Shown here: positions 1 through 7,398 of the stretch, one piece after another
How the letters are laid out: the number at the start of each line of letters is the position of its first letter
Position numbering within the stretch: the stretch's first letter is position 1
Assembly (NCBI GenBank): GCA_905195005.1
Contig: CAJJUC010000079.1
Coordinates: 1-10,971 of the forward strand
Direction: 5' to 3'
Length of the DNA stretch: 10,971 nucleotides
Source: an uncultured Eubacteriales bacterium
GTDB lineage: Bacteria; Bacillota; Clostridia; UMGS1883
Made by a program: the position numbers and the translations under genes
Notes under the pieces: model-generated
Told to the model about the DNA's origin: nothing
Databases searched by the model: none
Seen by the model: the letters and a program-made list of their open reading frames with translations, nothing else

Positions 1-1508
1 GGCGCTGCCGTCAGCGACAGCCGCTTAAGCTCGCGCTCAACCGCTTCCTTGCCGCGCGAAATGTTAAGCTCGCGGTTTTCTTTCTTGAACCATGCGTTGA
101 TTTTATTCCGCGCAGTGCTCGTTTTCACTATTTTGAGCCAGTCCATGCTCGGACCCTTTGCTGCGCCTGAGGTTATTATTTCAACAATATCGCTGTTCTG
201 AAGCTTGTAATCAAGCGGAACAATGCGTGAATTAACCTTTGCGCCCGTCATTCTGTAGCCGACTGCCGAATGAATGTAGAACGCAAAGTCAACCGGTGTT
301 GCGCCTGCCGGCAGGCTGATAACATCGCCGCGCGGAGTGAACACAAACACCTCGTCCGAAAACATATCTATTTTCAGCGTGCGCATGAAATCCTCGGGGT
401 CGACAGCCTCGCTCTGAATTTCAAGCAGCTGATTCACCCATTCAAGGTTTTTGCCGTCTGCCGATTTGCCCTCTTTATACTTCCAGTGCGCCGCAACGCC
501 GCGCTCTGCAACGCGGTGCATTTCCCATGTTCTTATCTGGATTTCGAACGGCTGCCCGTCCGGTCCGATAACCGTTGTGTGCAGCGACTGATACATGTTC
601 GGCTTCGGCATTGCGATATAATCCTTGAAGCGCCCCGGCATCGGCTTATATTCCTCGTGCACAATGCCGAGCACCGCGTAGCACTCCGCAACCGTGTCAA
701 CAATTATTCTCACGGCGAAAAGGTCATATATCTCATCAAGCGTTTTATTCTGATTGTACATCTTGCGGAATATACTGTAAATATGCTTCGCACGCGCTTC
801 AATATGGCAGTTTATGCCCATTTCCTTCATCTTGTCATCGATAACGGAGCGCACGTTCTGAACATATGCGTCACGCTCGGACTGCTTCTTTGCAAGCCCG
901 TCCGCAATCTCGTGATATGCCACGCTGTCGAGGTATTTAAGCGAAAGATCCTCCAGCTCGATTTTAATTTTGGAAATACCGAGCCTGTGCGCCAGCGGGG
1001 CATACACATCCAGCGTTTCCTTCGCCTTTTCAAGCTGCTTTTCGGGCTTCATATGCTTAAGCGTCCGCATATTATGCAGCCTGTCGGCAAGCTTTATCAG
1101 CACAACGCGAATATCCTTCGCCATTGCAAAAAACATTTTGCGGAGGTTTTCGATGTGTGCTTCTTCCTTGGAAATACATTTGATTTTATCGAGCTTTGTC
1201 ACGCCCTCAACAAGCATTGCAACCTGCTCGCCGAACTCGTTTTTTACCTGCTCGTAGCCGAACGGAGTGTCCTCAATAACATCGTGCAGCAAGCCTGCGA
1301 TAATCGTTTCCGTGTCAAGCTCAATGTCGGCAAGTATGCACGCAACCTCAAACGGATGCTTATAGTACGGTTCGCCGGAATGACGGTGCTGCATGGAATG
1401 CTCCTGTTTGCAGCGCATATATGCCTCGTGCAGTCTTGCTTCGTCACGGTCTGCATTTTTGTTGTATTTCCGTATTTTTGACATTAAGAGTTCAAAATCT
1501 TCTTCCAC
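1..1508 (-). CDS. relA: Bifunctional (p)ppGpp synthetase/hydrolase Rel (C-terminus beyond window)
   Basis: This is the stringent-response enzyme that makes (p)ppGpp from ATP and GDP/GTP and also hydrolyses it. About 502 residues are visible, against roughly 730 for the family. The HD hydrolase domain (about 45-150) keeps its metal ligands H51, H75-D76 and D142. The synthetase domain (about 200-345) carries D262, R293-F-K-D296 and E322 in EIQIRT. A TGS domain (about 387-448, starting near FVFTPRGD) follows. The RxKD form of the synthetase loop is characteristic of bifunctional Rel/SpoT rather than hydrolase-dead RelA (EXDD), and the intact HD ligands agree. The helical, zinc-finger and ACT regions lie beyond position 1. 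I chose a GTG start at 1508 because GGTGGTGA sits 5 nt upstream; an in-frame ATG at 1484 is the alternative. It starts 21 bp after recJ ends and is probably cotranscribed with it. Confidence 0.97.
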   Translation of the reverse strand, partial: MEEDFELLMSKIRKYNKNADRDEARLHEAYMRCKQEHSMQHRHSGEPYYKHPFEVACILADIELDTETIIAGLLHDVIEDTPFGYEQVKNEFGEQVAMLVEGVTKLDKIKCISKEEAHIENLRKMFFAMAKDIRVVLIKLADRLHNMRTLKHMKPEKQLEKAKETLDVYAPLAHRLGISKIKIELEDLSLKYLDSVAYHEIADGLAKKQSERDAYVQNVRSVIDDKMKEMGINCHIEARAKHIYSIFRKMYNQNKTLDEIYDLFAVRIIVDTVAECYAVLGIVHEEYKPMPGRFKDYIAMPKPNMYQSLHTTVIGPDGQPFEIQIRTWEMHRVAERGVAAHWKYKEGKSADGKNLEWVNQLLEIQSEAVDPEDFMRTLKIDMFSDEVFVFTPRGDVISLPAGATPVDFAFYIHSAVGYRMTGAKVNSRIVPLDYKLQNSDIVEIITSGAAKGPSMDWLKIVKTSTARNKINAWFKKENRELNISRGKEAVERELKRLSLTAA

Positions 1509-1513
1509 TGAAG

Positions 1514-1521
1514 TCACCACC
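1514..1521 (-). promoter_or_regulatory. Ribosome binding site deciding the rel GTG start
   Basis: GGTGGTGA reads on the minus strand 5 nt before the GTG at 1508. It matches the 16S anti-Shine-Dalgarno well. The downstream ATG at 1484 has no comparable site, so the GTG start is preferred. Confidence 0.7.
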
Positions 1522-1529
1522 CGTTTGCG

Positions 1530-3548
1530 TCAGTCAAGGAGCTTTTTTGCCTCCTCGCGTATTTTATGATATTCCTTGCTTTTGTCTATGGCAATTTTTT
1601 TGCCCTTCTCGGTTTCAAGCATCGTAATCTGCACAACATCGCCGAGCAGATGATACTTGAGTATTCCGACATCGCTGAAAACGCGCAGCGCATTTATAAG
1701 CTTGTCGCGCGTGATGCGCCTGCCCGTCAGCGAATAAAGGCGCTTGGTTATATGCACCGCGTCAACGCTTCTGCTTCCCTTTTTGCTGAGATACCTGTAA
1801 ATATCAACAAAATCCCTGCGGTCGGGCAAAACGTCCTCCGGCAGTTTTTTCGAAAAACGAATATTGCAGAGAATAATCTGAAGCCGCGTTTGCCCGTTGT
1901 AAAGATTTATATTAAGCTCACCGGCAAGGTCAACAACATCGCCGGCAAAATACTCGTCAACAAGCGAGCCTGCGCCGAAAGCAATTGCTTCAACAACTCT
2001 GCGGCGGCTTTCCGCAAGTATGCGGCAATGCTTTCCGTCAGACAGGGTTTTTATGTCCAGAATCCTTGCGCCGAGCAGTGCAAACACCGGAACATGATTT
2101 CCTGCGCCGTACGGGGCAAGCAGAGCCGTTTTCTTCACATCTGCCGCATTAATATCATATACTGAAATTTCCGAATCTATCAAAAGCTGCGGTTTTTCCG
2201 GAGAATGGTCGTTCTTTTCGGCGTATTCGTTCAGCCGCCTGTCAAGCTCGGGAATATACTGCTCTTTTATAAGGAAGCCTGCGGCATATGCATGACCGCC
2301 GAACTTTTCCAAAATGTCGGAGCATGTTCCGAGCGCGTCGAACAGGTTAATTCCCTCAATGCTTCTGCCCGAGCTTTTGCACCAATCGTCTTCAATTGAA
2401 ATCAGAATGCATGTTTTGTTATAGCGCTCGCATATTCTCGAAGCCACAACGCCGATTATTCCGTGATGCCAGCCGCGCTTTGCAAGAACAATGACCTTTT
2501 TATCCGAAATGTCGCATTTGTTTATCATTTCAACCGCCTGGTTGTAAATCAGCCTTTCCTCCTCCTGACGGCGTTTGTTCTCGTCATCAAGCTTAACGGC
2601 GAGCTGCTCCGCCTCCAGCGGGTCATTTGTAAGGAGAAGATTAACCGCCGTCATCGCGTTCGACATTCTGCCTGCGGCATTAAGGCGCGGCGCAATCGAA
2701 TAACTCACAACCGCGCAGTTATTCCACTTCGGCTTTATTCCGAGCGAGGAAATCACGGCAGCCAGCCCGACATTCGGATTTTTCGCCAGCTTATCGATAC
2801 CTGCGGCGGTTATAATCCTGTTTTCATCGCGCAGGGGCACAACATCGGCAATCGTTCCGAGCGCAACAAGATCGGAATATCTTTCAAGAATTTCACATTC
2901 GGGCTTGCCGCTTACCGCGCACACAAGCTTAAACGCAACTCCCACACCGGCAAGGTCTTTAAACGGGTATTCGCAGTCGGGTCTTTTCGGATTGATTACA
3001 GCGACAGCCTCGGGCAGCTTGTCCTTGCACTCATGATGATCGGTTATTATCACATCGAGTCCGATACTTTTTGCATACTCGGTTTCCGCCACAGCAGTTA
3101 TTCCTGTGTCAACGCTTATCATCAGCGTTGCGCCGCCGTCCTTTATTTTCTTAACGGCAGCCATATTTATCCCGTACCCCTCGTCCTGACGGTCGGGAAT
3201 ATATGCCGACGCTTCAATCCCGCACGAACGCAGATAGCTTATCAAAAGCGCGGTTGACGTTATTCCGTCAACATCGTAATCACCGTAAACGGTCACATGC
3301 TCCTTGTTTTCTATCGCCTTTCTTATACGTTCAACCGCCTTGTCCATATCGCGGAGGAGCATCGGCGGATAAAAGCTGTTCAAATCCTTATCTATAAAGC
3401 GCTTTGCGTCCGCCGCGTTCGTAAGTCCGCGGTTCAGCAGCGTTTTCGCAACAATCAGCGGAATTTCAAACAGCTCGGAGTAAGCCTCAGCCTGCGCAAT
3501 GTCAATGTTTTTGTCAAGGAAAATCCATTCCTTTTCAAGCACGGTCAT
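1530..3548 (-). CDS. recJ: Single-stranded-DNA-specific 5'-3' exonuclease RecJ
   Basis: RecJ degrades single-stranded DNA 5' to 3' in recombination and mismatch or base-excision repair. The 672-residue product has the DHH phosphoesterase core: DYDVDG at about 90-95, SVDTG at 145-149, DHH at 170-172, LVALGTIADVVPL near 227-239 and RLNAAGRM at 288-295. The DHHA1 part follows, with GWHHGIIGVVASR at 359-371, SSGRS near 392 and FGGHAYAAGF at 416-425. An OB-like region spans about 456-564, then a basic C-terminal domain of about 100 residues, as in Firmicute RecJ proteins. The frame stays open upstream to an ATG at 3614, but that lies only a few bases after the predicted transcription start and lacks a ribosome site; the ATG at 3548 has GAAGGG 6 nt upstream. 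recJ is the first gene of a probable recJ-rel operon. Confidence 0.97.
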   Translation of the reverse strand: MTVLEKEWIFLDKNIDIAQAEAYSELFEIPLIVAKTLLNRGLTNAADAKRFIDKDLNSFYPPMLLRDMDKAVERIRKAIENKEHVTVYGDYDVDGITSTALLISYLRSCGIEASAYIPDRQDEGYGINMAAVKKIKDGGATLMISVDTGITAVAETEYAKSIGLDVIITDHHECKDKLPEAVAVINPKRPDCEYPFKDLAGVGVAFKLVCAVSGKPECEILERYSDLVALGTIADVVPLRDENRIITAAGIDKLAKNPNVGLAAVISSLGIKPKWNNCAVVSYSIAPRLNAAGRMSNAMTAVNLLLTNDPLEAEQLAVKLDDENKRRQEEERLIYNQAVEMINKCDISDKKVIVLAKRGWHHGIIGVVASRICERYNKTCILISIEDDWCKSSGRSIEGINLFDALGTCSDILEKFGGHAYAAGFLIKEQYIPELDRRLNEYAEKNDHSPEKPQLLIDSEISVYDINAADVKKTALLAPYGAGNHVPVFALLGARILDIKTLSDGKHCRILAESRRRVVEAIAFGAGSLVDEYFAGDVVDLAGELNINLYNGQTRLQIILCNIRFSKKLPEDVLPDRRDFVDIYRYLSKKGSRSVDAVHITKRLYSLTGRRITRDKLINALRVFSDVGILKYHLLGDVVQITMLETEKGKKIAIDKSKEYHKIREEAKKLLD

Positions 3549-3554
3549 TCCCCA

Positions 3555-3560
3555 CCCTTC
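3555..3560 (-). promoter_or_regulatory. Ribosome binding site deciding the recJ start
   Basis: GAAGGG lies 6 nt upstream of the ATG at 3548 on the minus strand. This shortens the longest open frame by 22 residues and agrees with the predicted transcription start near 3620. Confidence 0.65.
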
Positions 3561-3626
3561 GTAAATTTCAAAATAAAATTCAGAATATACAAAGCCCTTC
3601 TCAGAGCAAAACACTATATTTAATTC

Positions 3627-3655
3627 ATTATAGCATAAATATCACTCTGTTTCAA
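3627..3655 (-). promoter_or_regulatory. Sigma-A promoter for recJ-rel
   Basis: The -35 TTGAAA (3655-3650) and -10 TATAAT (3632-3627) are separated by exactly 17 bp. An A-tract (3666-3657 region on the minus strand) lies just upstream of the -35 and could act as an UP element. The predicted start is near 3620, giving a leader of about 70 nt before the recJ ATG. Confidence 0.85.
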
Positions 3656-3705
3656 CTTTTTTTTAAACAATATCCGCATGTTTCGTGCTTTTCGTATTGG
3701 CGGAT

Positions 3706-3763
3706 AAAACTGAAGGAAGCGCCGCATGGTTGCAAGCAATCCTGCGGCGCTTCCTTCAGTTTT
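3706..3763 (-). terminator. Strong hairpin terminator after fucU
   Basis: A perfect 21-bp inverted repeat (3706-3726 with 3743-3763) flanks a 16-nt loop. The core arm GAAGGAAGCGCCGCA is GC-rich near the loop, and the outer ends are AAAA/TTTT, so the structure looks able to stop transcription from either side. The fucU stop codon (3758-3756) lies inside the upstream arm. The run of Ts is short and paired in the longest form of the stem, so efficiency is inferred. Confidence 0.8.
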
Positions 3764-4196
3764 GTACTACTCCCTTTTGGAGCATTATGTTCGCATAAAC
3801 CGCGGTTTCGCCCGTTGCGATTATCGCATAGGCGGTTTTCGCTTCGTCATAAAACTTAAAGCGTTCGATTTCCGCAACGGCGTCATCGCCGCGTGAATCG
3901 TTTTCGCGGATTATTTTTTTATAGGTATCCCAAATCGGGGTTTTTGTGTTATCGCCCTTCATAACCTGCATGAGCGACACGGGTTTTTCAACATAAGTAT
4001 CAAGCGGCATAAGCCTGAGAATTGCTTCAAGCAGCTCGGGAACGCCGTGCCCGTCAGCGCGGACAACAATTGCGTTTTTTCCGATGGTTTCCGCCGGGAA
4101 ATTCCCGTCTGCAATTACGATTCTGTCACTGTGCCCCATTTCGCAGAGAACCTTTAGAAGCTCCGGCGAAATAATCGGCGGTATTCCTTTTAACAT
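3756..4196 (-). CDS. fucU: L-fucose mutarotase (RbsD/FucU family)
   Basis: FucU interconverts the alpha and beta anomers of L-fucose, feeding the isomerase with its preferred form in the cytoplasm. The 146-residue product is of normal family length (about 140). It starts MLKGIPPIISPELLKVL, has the family segment GHSDRIVIADGNFPAE at about 21-36 with the conserved H22 and D30 region, and ends with YAIIATGETAVYANIML, typical of FucU. RbsD (ribose pyranase) is the sister family, but the direct pairing with fucI favours fucose. The gene begins 12 bp after fucI, and the fucI stop codon overlaps its AAGGAGAG ribosome site, so the two are cotranscribed and probably translated in a coupled way. The last codons and the stop are embedded in the terminator stem. 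Confidence 0.93.
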   Translation of the reverse strand: MLKGIPPIISPELLKVLCEMGHSDRIVIADGNFPAETIGKNAIVVRADGHGVPELLEAILRLMPLDTYVEKPVSLMQVMKGDNTKTPIWDTYKKIIRENDSRGDDAVAEIERFKFYDEAKTAYAIIATGETAVYANIMLQKGVVQN

Positions 4197-4208
4197 GCGG
4201 CTCTCTCC

Positions 4209-5996
4209 TTACTTGTAAAGCGGGCCGTAGTATTCGCACGCTCTGTAATCCGTTGACGTTTCATCGCTGCCCGCGCCGAAGCCGGACCATGAATGGGGAC
4301 GGTAAATCTTATCCTTGTCAACATTGTGAACCGATACGGGAATACGCAGCATCGAAGCCATTGTGATAAGGTCTGCACCGATATGACCGTGAACCGTTAC
4401 GCCGTGATTTGCGCCCCAGTTTGCCATAACGCTGTAAACATCCTTAAACACACCTTCTCCCGTAAGGCGCGGAGCAAACCATGTTGTCGGCCATGTGGGG
4501 TCTGTTCTCTTGTCGAGCTTTTCGTGAACATCATCGGGAAGCACGCAGGTATAGCCCTCGGCAATCTGAAGAGTCGGCCCAACGCCCTCAACAATATTCA
4601 CGCGCACCATTGTGACCGGCATTTCTGCAAGCGTTTTAAAGTGCGATGAGAAGCCGCCGCCGCGGAAGTATTCATAATCGGCACGGCACCAATCCGTTGC
4701 GCCGAGGCAAGCCTTGATGTCGTCATCGGTCATATTCCACCACTGCTTAACGGTTCCGTTGCCTTTTTCATCCTTTGCCGCGCCCGTGCAGTCAAGAGCC
4801 GTTGCACCGGAATTTATAAGGTGAATTATTCCGTTTGCAGCCTTGCCGGCAAGCTTTTTGCCGGTTACGCGCTCAACAGCCTCGGGACTCCAGTATGTAC
4901 GAACATCGTGGAAGCACGGAGCTTTTCCTGTGAGAAGCGTTGTAAACAACATTGCAATACCGTTGAGAGTGTCATTCTCGGTTGCAAATGCAAACGGACG
5001 TTTTTTACCGTTCCAGTCAAAGCTGGATGCCATGATTGCTTCAGTGAAATCGGCATTCGGAAGCCAGTCTGTCCACATTCTCTGACCCTGGAAGCCGCCG
5101 ACAATTCCGTTTCTTCCCAGGGATTCCTCGTTCCAGCCCATTTCCGCAAGCTTGGGATTTCCGTGCAGCAAATCCTTTACAACGATAGTAAACTTCGTGA
5201 TAAATTCCCAATCCTTATCGGCAGGAACAACCTTGGATTTTTTGATGATTTCGGGGAACTGCTTTCCGGCATTCTTGTCAAAGCCCTCCTTGCAGTTTTC
5301 CTTAACCCATTTAATCGCCTTGTCGTATTCGTCATGATCGTAAATTTCAAGCTTAATCCTGCGCAGAATCTCCGTCATATCAACCCATTCGGCACGGATT
5401 CCGAGGTATTTCTGCATAAATGCCGCGTCGCAGTAGCTGCCGGCAATTCCCATTGCAACACCGCCGAGGTTGACATAAGCCTTGTTCTTCATCTGACCGA
5501 CAGCCAGCGCTGCCTTTGCAAAACGGATAATCTTTTCGGCAACGTCAGCCGGAACGCTTGTATCATCCTTATCCTGAACATCGTGACCGTAGATTGAAAA
5601 TGCCGGCAGACCGCGCTGCGCAAATGCAGCCATAACCGCCGCAAGATAAACCGCACCGGGGCGCTCCGTTCCGTTGTAGCCCCAAACAGCCTTGATAGTG
5701 TTCGGGTCAAGATCCATTGTTTCGCTTCCATAGCACCAGCAGGGCGTTACGGCGAGCGTTGCAACAACGTTTTCCTTTGAAAACTGCTCCGAAACCTTTG
5801 CAGCCTCTGCACCGCTGCCGATTGTTGTGCAGCCGATAACGCACTGTGCAGGCGTTCCGTCCGCATAGAACACGTTTTCCTCAATCAGCTTTGCGGCAGC
5901 CTTTGCCATGTTCATGGTCTGCTCCTCAAGGCTTTCCCTTACTCCGCCCCAGCGACCGTCAATCGTCGGGCGAATACCTATCTTAGGATAATTCAT
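4209..5996 (-). CDS. fucI: L-fucose isomerase
   Basis: FucI converts L-fucose to L-fuculose (and D-arabinose to D-ribulose) with Mn2+, the first committed step of fucose catabolism in the cytoplasm. The 595-residue length matches E. coli FucI (591), and long blocks look the same: PKIGIRPTIDGR near the start, TPCWCYGSETMDLDP (84-98), NGTERPGAVYLAA (108-120), FSIYGHDVQDKDDTS (133-147) and WPTTWFAPRLTG (502-513). The metal and catalytic residues align with E337, D361 and H528 of the E. coli enzyme as E340 (ATEND), D364 (HDVRTYWSPEA) and H531 (NWGANHGV). GGGAGGG sits 7 nt before the ATG. It is followed closely by fucU. No fuculokinase, fuculose-phosphate aldolase, permease or regulator is within the window, so the rest of the pathway must be elsewhere or absent. 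Confidence 0.98.
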   Translation of the reverse strand: MNYPKIGIRPTIDGRWGGVRESLEEQTMNMAKAAAKLIEENVFYADGTPAQCVIGCTTIGSGAEAAKVSEQFSKENVVATLAVTPCWCYGSETMDLDPNTIKAVWGYNGTERPGAVYLAAVMAAFAQRGLPAFSIYGHDVQDKDDTSVPADVAEKIIRFAKAALAVGQMKNKAYVNLGGVAMGIAGSYCDAAFMQKYLGIRAEWVDMTEILRRIKLEIYDHDEYDKAIKWVKENCKEGFDKNAGKQFPEIIKKSKVVPADKDWEFITKFTIVVKDLLHGNPKLAEMGWNEESLGRNGIVGGFQGQRMWTDWLPNADFTEAIMASSFDWNGKKRPFAFATENDTLNGIAMLFTTLLTGKAPCFHDVRTYWSPEAVERVTGKKLAGKAANGIIHLINSGATALDCTGAAKDEKGNGTVKQWWNMTDDDIKACLGATDWCRADYEYFRGGGFSSHFKTLAEMPVTMVRVNIVEGVGPTLQIAEGYTCVLPDDVHEKLDKRTDPTWPTTWFAPRLTGEGVFKDVYSVMANWGANHGVTVHGHIGADLITMASMLRIPVSVHNVDKDKIYRPHSWSGFGAGSDETSTDYRACEYYGPLYK

Positions 5997-6040
5997 GTTA
6001 ATTCCCTCCCATTATTTTTCCGCTTCATAACGGATTGATT

Positions 6041-6068
6041 AATATAATTATACTATGACAAGGTGCAA
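6041..6068 (-). promoter_or_regulatory. Possible weak promoter for fucI-fucU
   Basis: The minus strand has a TATAAT (6052-6047) and an overlapping-phase TATATT (6046-6041). The only -35-like partner is TTGCAC (6068-6063), 16 bp from TATATT but just 10 bp from TATAAT. The region is very AT-rich, so -10 matches are expected by chance. A regulated promoter with a poor -35 is possible. No convincing catabolite-repression (cre) site was seen. Confidence 0.3.
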
Positions 6069-6075
6069 TTTTCTT

Positions 6076-6108
6076 GTTATATAATATCAAAAAGTATAAC
6101 GATATTAT
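6076..6108 (-). repeat. Interlocked inverted repeats at the trmD end / fucI leader
   Basis: On the minus strand the order is ATAATATC (6108-6101), GTTAT (6100-6096), a 7-nt spacer ACTTTTT, GATATTAT (6088-6081) and ATAAC (6080-6076). The first pairs with the third and the second with the fourth, with no unpaired base between arms except the spacer. It covers the trmD stop codon. It could be an operator, a pseudoknot-like RNA or a chance product of AT-rich DNA. No T-run follows, so it does not look like a terminator. Confidence 0.4.
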
Positions 6109-6836
6109 CTTTTTTCGTTTTCTTTCAAAATATTTTCAAGCCATGACCGTTCTTTTTCCGAAATATCGGCTTTTTCAAGAAGCTCCGGGCGTTTTTCCGC
6201 GGTTCTTATAAGGCTTTGCTCGCGCCGCCATTTTTCAATATTTGCATGATGACCGCTCAAAAGAATTTCAGGCACTTCGCGCCCCATAAAAACGGGAGGG
6301 CGCGTGTACTGCGGATATTCCAAAAGACCGTTGTAATGACTTTCCGTTTCCGCGGTTTCAGCGCTGTCGAGAACTCCCTCCACCATGCGGCACACACAGT
6401 CAATCAGCACCATTGCCGGAAGCTCGCCGCCCGTCAGAACATAATCCCCGATTGAAATTTCCTCGTCAATAATTTCTTCGAGCACGCGCTCGTCCACGCC
6501 CTCGTAATGACCGCACAGGATTACTATGTGAGAGTGCCGGGAAAGCTCGCGCGCTCTTTTCTGTGTGAGGGTTTTTCCCTGCGGCGACATATAGATAACA
6601 TGCGGCGAATCCGCCGAAACACTCTTGTAAGCGTCGTAAATCGGCTGCGGCTGCATAACCATTCCGCCGCCTGCGCCATAGGGATAATCGTCCGTCCGGC
6701 GGTGCTTGTCCTTCGTGAAATCGCGGATGTTTATATATTCCGTTTCGATTATTCCTTTTTTCACGGCTCTGCCGATAATGCTTTCGCCGAGGGCGTTCAT
6801 CATTTCGGGAAACAGCGTCAGCAGACTAAATTTCAT
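6105..6836 (-). CDS. trmD: tRNA (guanine-N1-)-methyltransferase TrmD
   Basis: TrmD methylates G37 next to the anticodon using S-adenosylmethionine, preventing +1 frameshifts. The 243-residue product has family length and the SPOUT trefoil-knot signatures: FSLLTLFPEM at the N-terminus, DDYPYGAGGGMVMQPQP (49-65), LCGHYEGVDERV (107-118), SIGDYVLTGGELPAM (128-142) and NGLLEYPQYTRPPVF (169-183), then the C-terminal tRNA-binding part with LLSGHHANIEKWR. The position before GLL, Asp in E. coli (D169), is Asn here; Bacillus subtilis has Thr there, so this is normal variation. The start overlaps the end of rimM by 11 bp, and only a weak AAGGA lies 10 nt upstream, pointing to translational coupling. 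It is the last gene of the conserved operon in this genome; rplS does not follow. Confidence 0.98.
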   Translation of the reverse strand: MKFSLLTLFPEMMNALGESIIGRAVKKGIIETEYINIRDFTKDKHRRTDDYPYGAGGGMVMQPQPIYDAYKSVSADSPHVIYMSPQGKTLTQKRARELSRHSHIVILCGHYEGVDERVLEEIIDEEISIGDYVLTGGELPAMVLIDCVCRMVEGVLDSAETAETESHYNGLLEYPQYTRPPVFMGREVPEILLSGHHANIEKWRREQSLIRTAEKRPELLEKADISEKERSWLENILKENEKR

Positions 6837-7326
6837 TATCCATCAATCCTTCAATCGGAGTTATATATATTTTTTTATTTTCGAGCTCTACTCTGTCAAC
6901 AAAAACAGGCAGCTTTGGGATAAGCACCTTTGCACCGTTTGTTTTCGTAAATTCAAGCAAATTTGCCGAAGCGGATTCAATAACATCCGTCACCGTACCG
7001 AAAACCGTTCCGTCGGGGAGCACGCCGTCAAGCCCATTAAGCTGGAAAAAATAATGCTCTCCCTCCGGAAGCGGCGGCAAATCCTCCTCGCGCACATAAA
7101 GCTTGGTAAAGCGCAGCTTTTCCGCTGCCGTCATATCCTCCACGCCCTCAAGCGACAGAAGCACGCTCCCCTTCCGAAAACGCCATCCGTTTATTTTCAC
7201 GGGTGAGCCGTCCTTTTTATAAAGCGTTTTAACCTTTTTGAAAAACGGTTCTCCGTCAGTATAATGCAGCGCCTTAACCTCGCCGCGCGTTCCGTGAGTG
7301 TTTACAATTTCAGCCGCCAATATCAT
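6826..7326 (-). CDS. rimM: Ribosome maturation factor RimM
   Basis: RimM binds the head of the 30S subunit and helps 16S rRNA processing and assembly of S19 and its neighbours. The 166-residue product has the two expected parts: an N-terminal beta-barrel with AEIVNTHGTRGEVK (5-18) and a PRC-barrel domain starting around 90 with EHYFFQLNGLDG and ending in LIPKLPVFVDRVELENKK (135-152) and ITPIEGL. These are hallmark RimM segments. GGAGG lies 9 nt before the ATG, a strong site. It overlaps trmD downstream by 11 bp and follows khpA after 72 bp that contain a stem-loop. In B. subtilis ylqD sits between khpA and rimM; there is no room for it here. Confidence 0.96.
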   Translation of the reverse strand: MILAAEIVNTHGTRGEVKALHYTDGEPFFKKVKTLYKKDGSPVKINGWRFRKGSVLLSLEGVEDMTAAEKLRFTKLYVREEDLPPLPEGEHYFFQLNGLDGVLPDGTVFGTVTDVIESASANLLEFTKTNGAKVLIPKLPVFVDRVELENKKIYITPIEGLMDNEI

Positions 7327-7354
7327 TTACCGCGTCCTCCTTTATATATGAAAA

Positions 7355-7392
7355 GACTGCGGCAAAATGAATCGAACCGTTTTGCTGCAGTC
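7355..7392 (-). terminator. Stem-loop between khpA and rimM, possible attenuator
   Basis: GACTGCAGCAAAA (7392-7380) pairs with TTTTGCCGCAGTC (7367-7355) over 13 bp with one G-U pair and a 12-nt loop. It is followed by TTTTC, so it could be a weak intrinsic terminator or attenuator that lowers rimM-trmD expression relative to the upstream genes. The short T-run and the good rimM ribosome site just downstream argue against full termination. Confidence 0.55.
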
Positions 7393-7398
7393 CATTGC

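Noticed and set aside
270..1481. A 403-codon open frame on the plus strand
   Set aside because: It is antisense to rel, whose HD, synthetase and TGS motifs are intact; the product has no recognisable domain and its composition is what reverse reading of a coding strand gives.
2463..3257. A 264-codon open frame on the plus strand
   Set aside because: It lies wholly opposite the DHH core of recJ and has no family resemblance or ribosome site.
3671..3706. TATCCGC / GCGGATA inverted repeat between the fucU terminator and the recJ promoter
   Set aside because: Seven base pairs around a 22-nt gap is weak, and it overlaps the terminator by one base; too little to call an operator.
4821..5597. A 258-codon open frame on the plus strand
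   Set aside because: It is opposite fucI, which is conserved end to end; this is a reverse-strand shadow.
7368..7379. Loop of the khpA-rimM hairpin reads CGGTTCGATTCA on the minus strand, like a tRNA T-loop
   Set aside because: The flanking bases do not make a T-arm with the GG/CC closing stem, and there is no anticodon arm, D arm or acceptor around it; chance resemblance.
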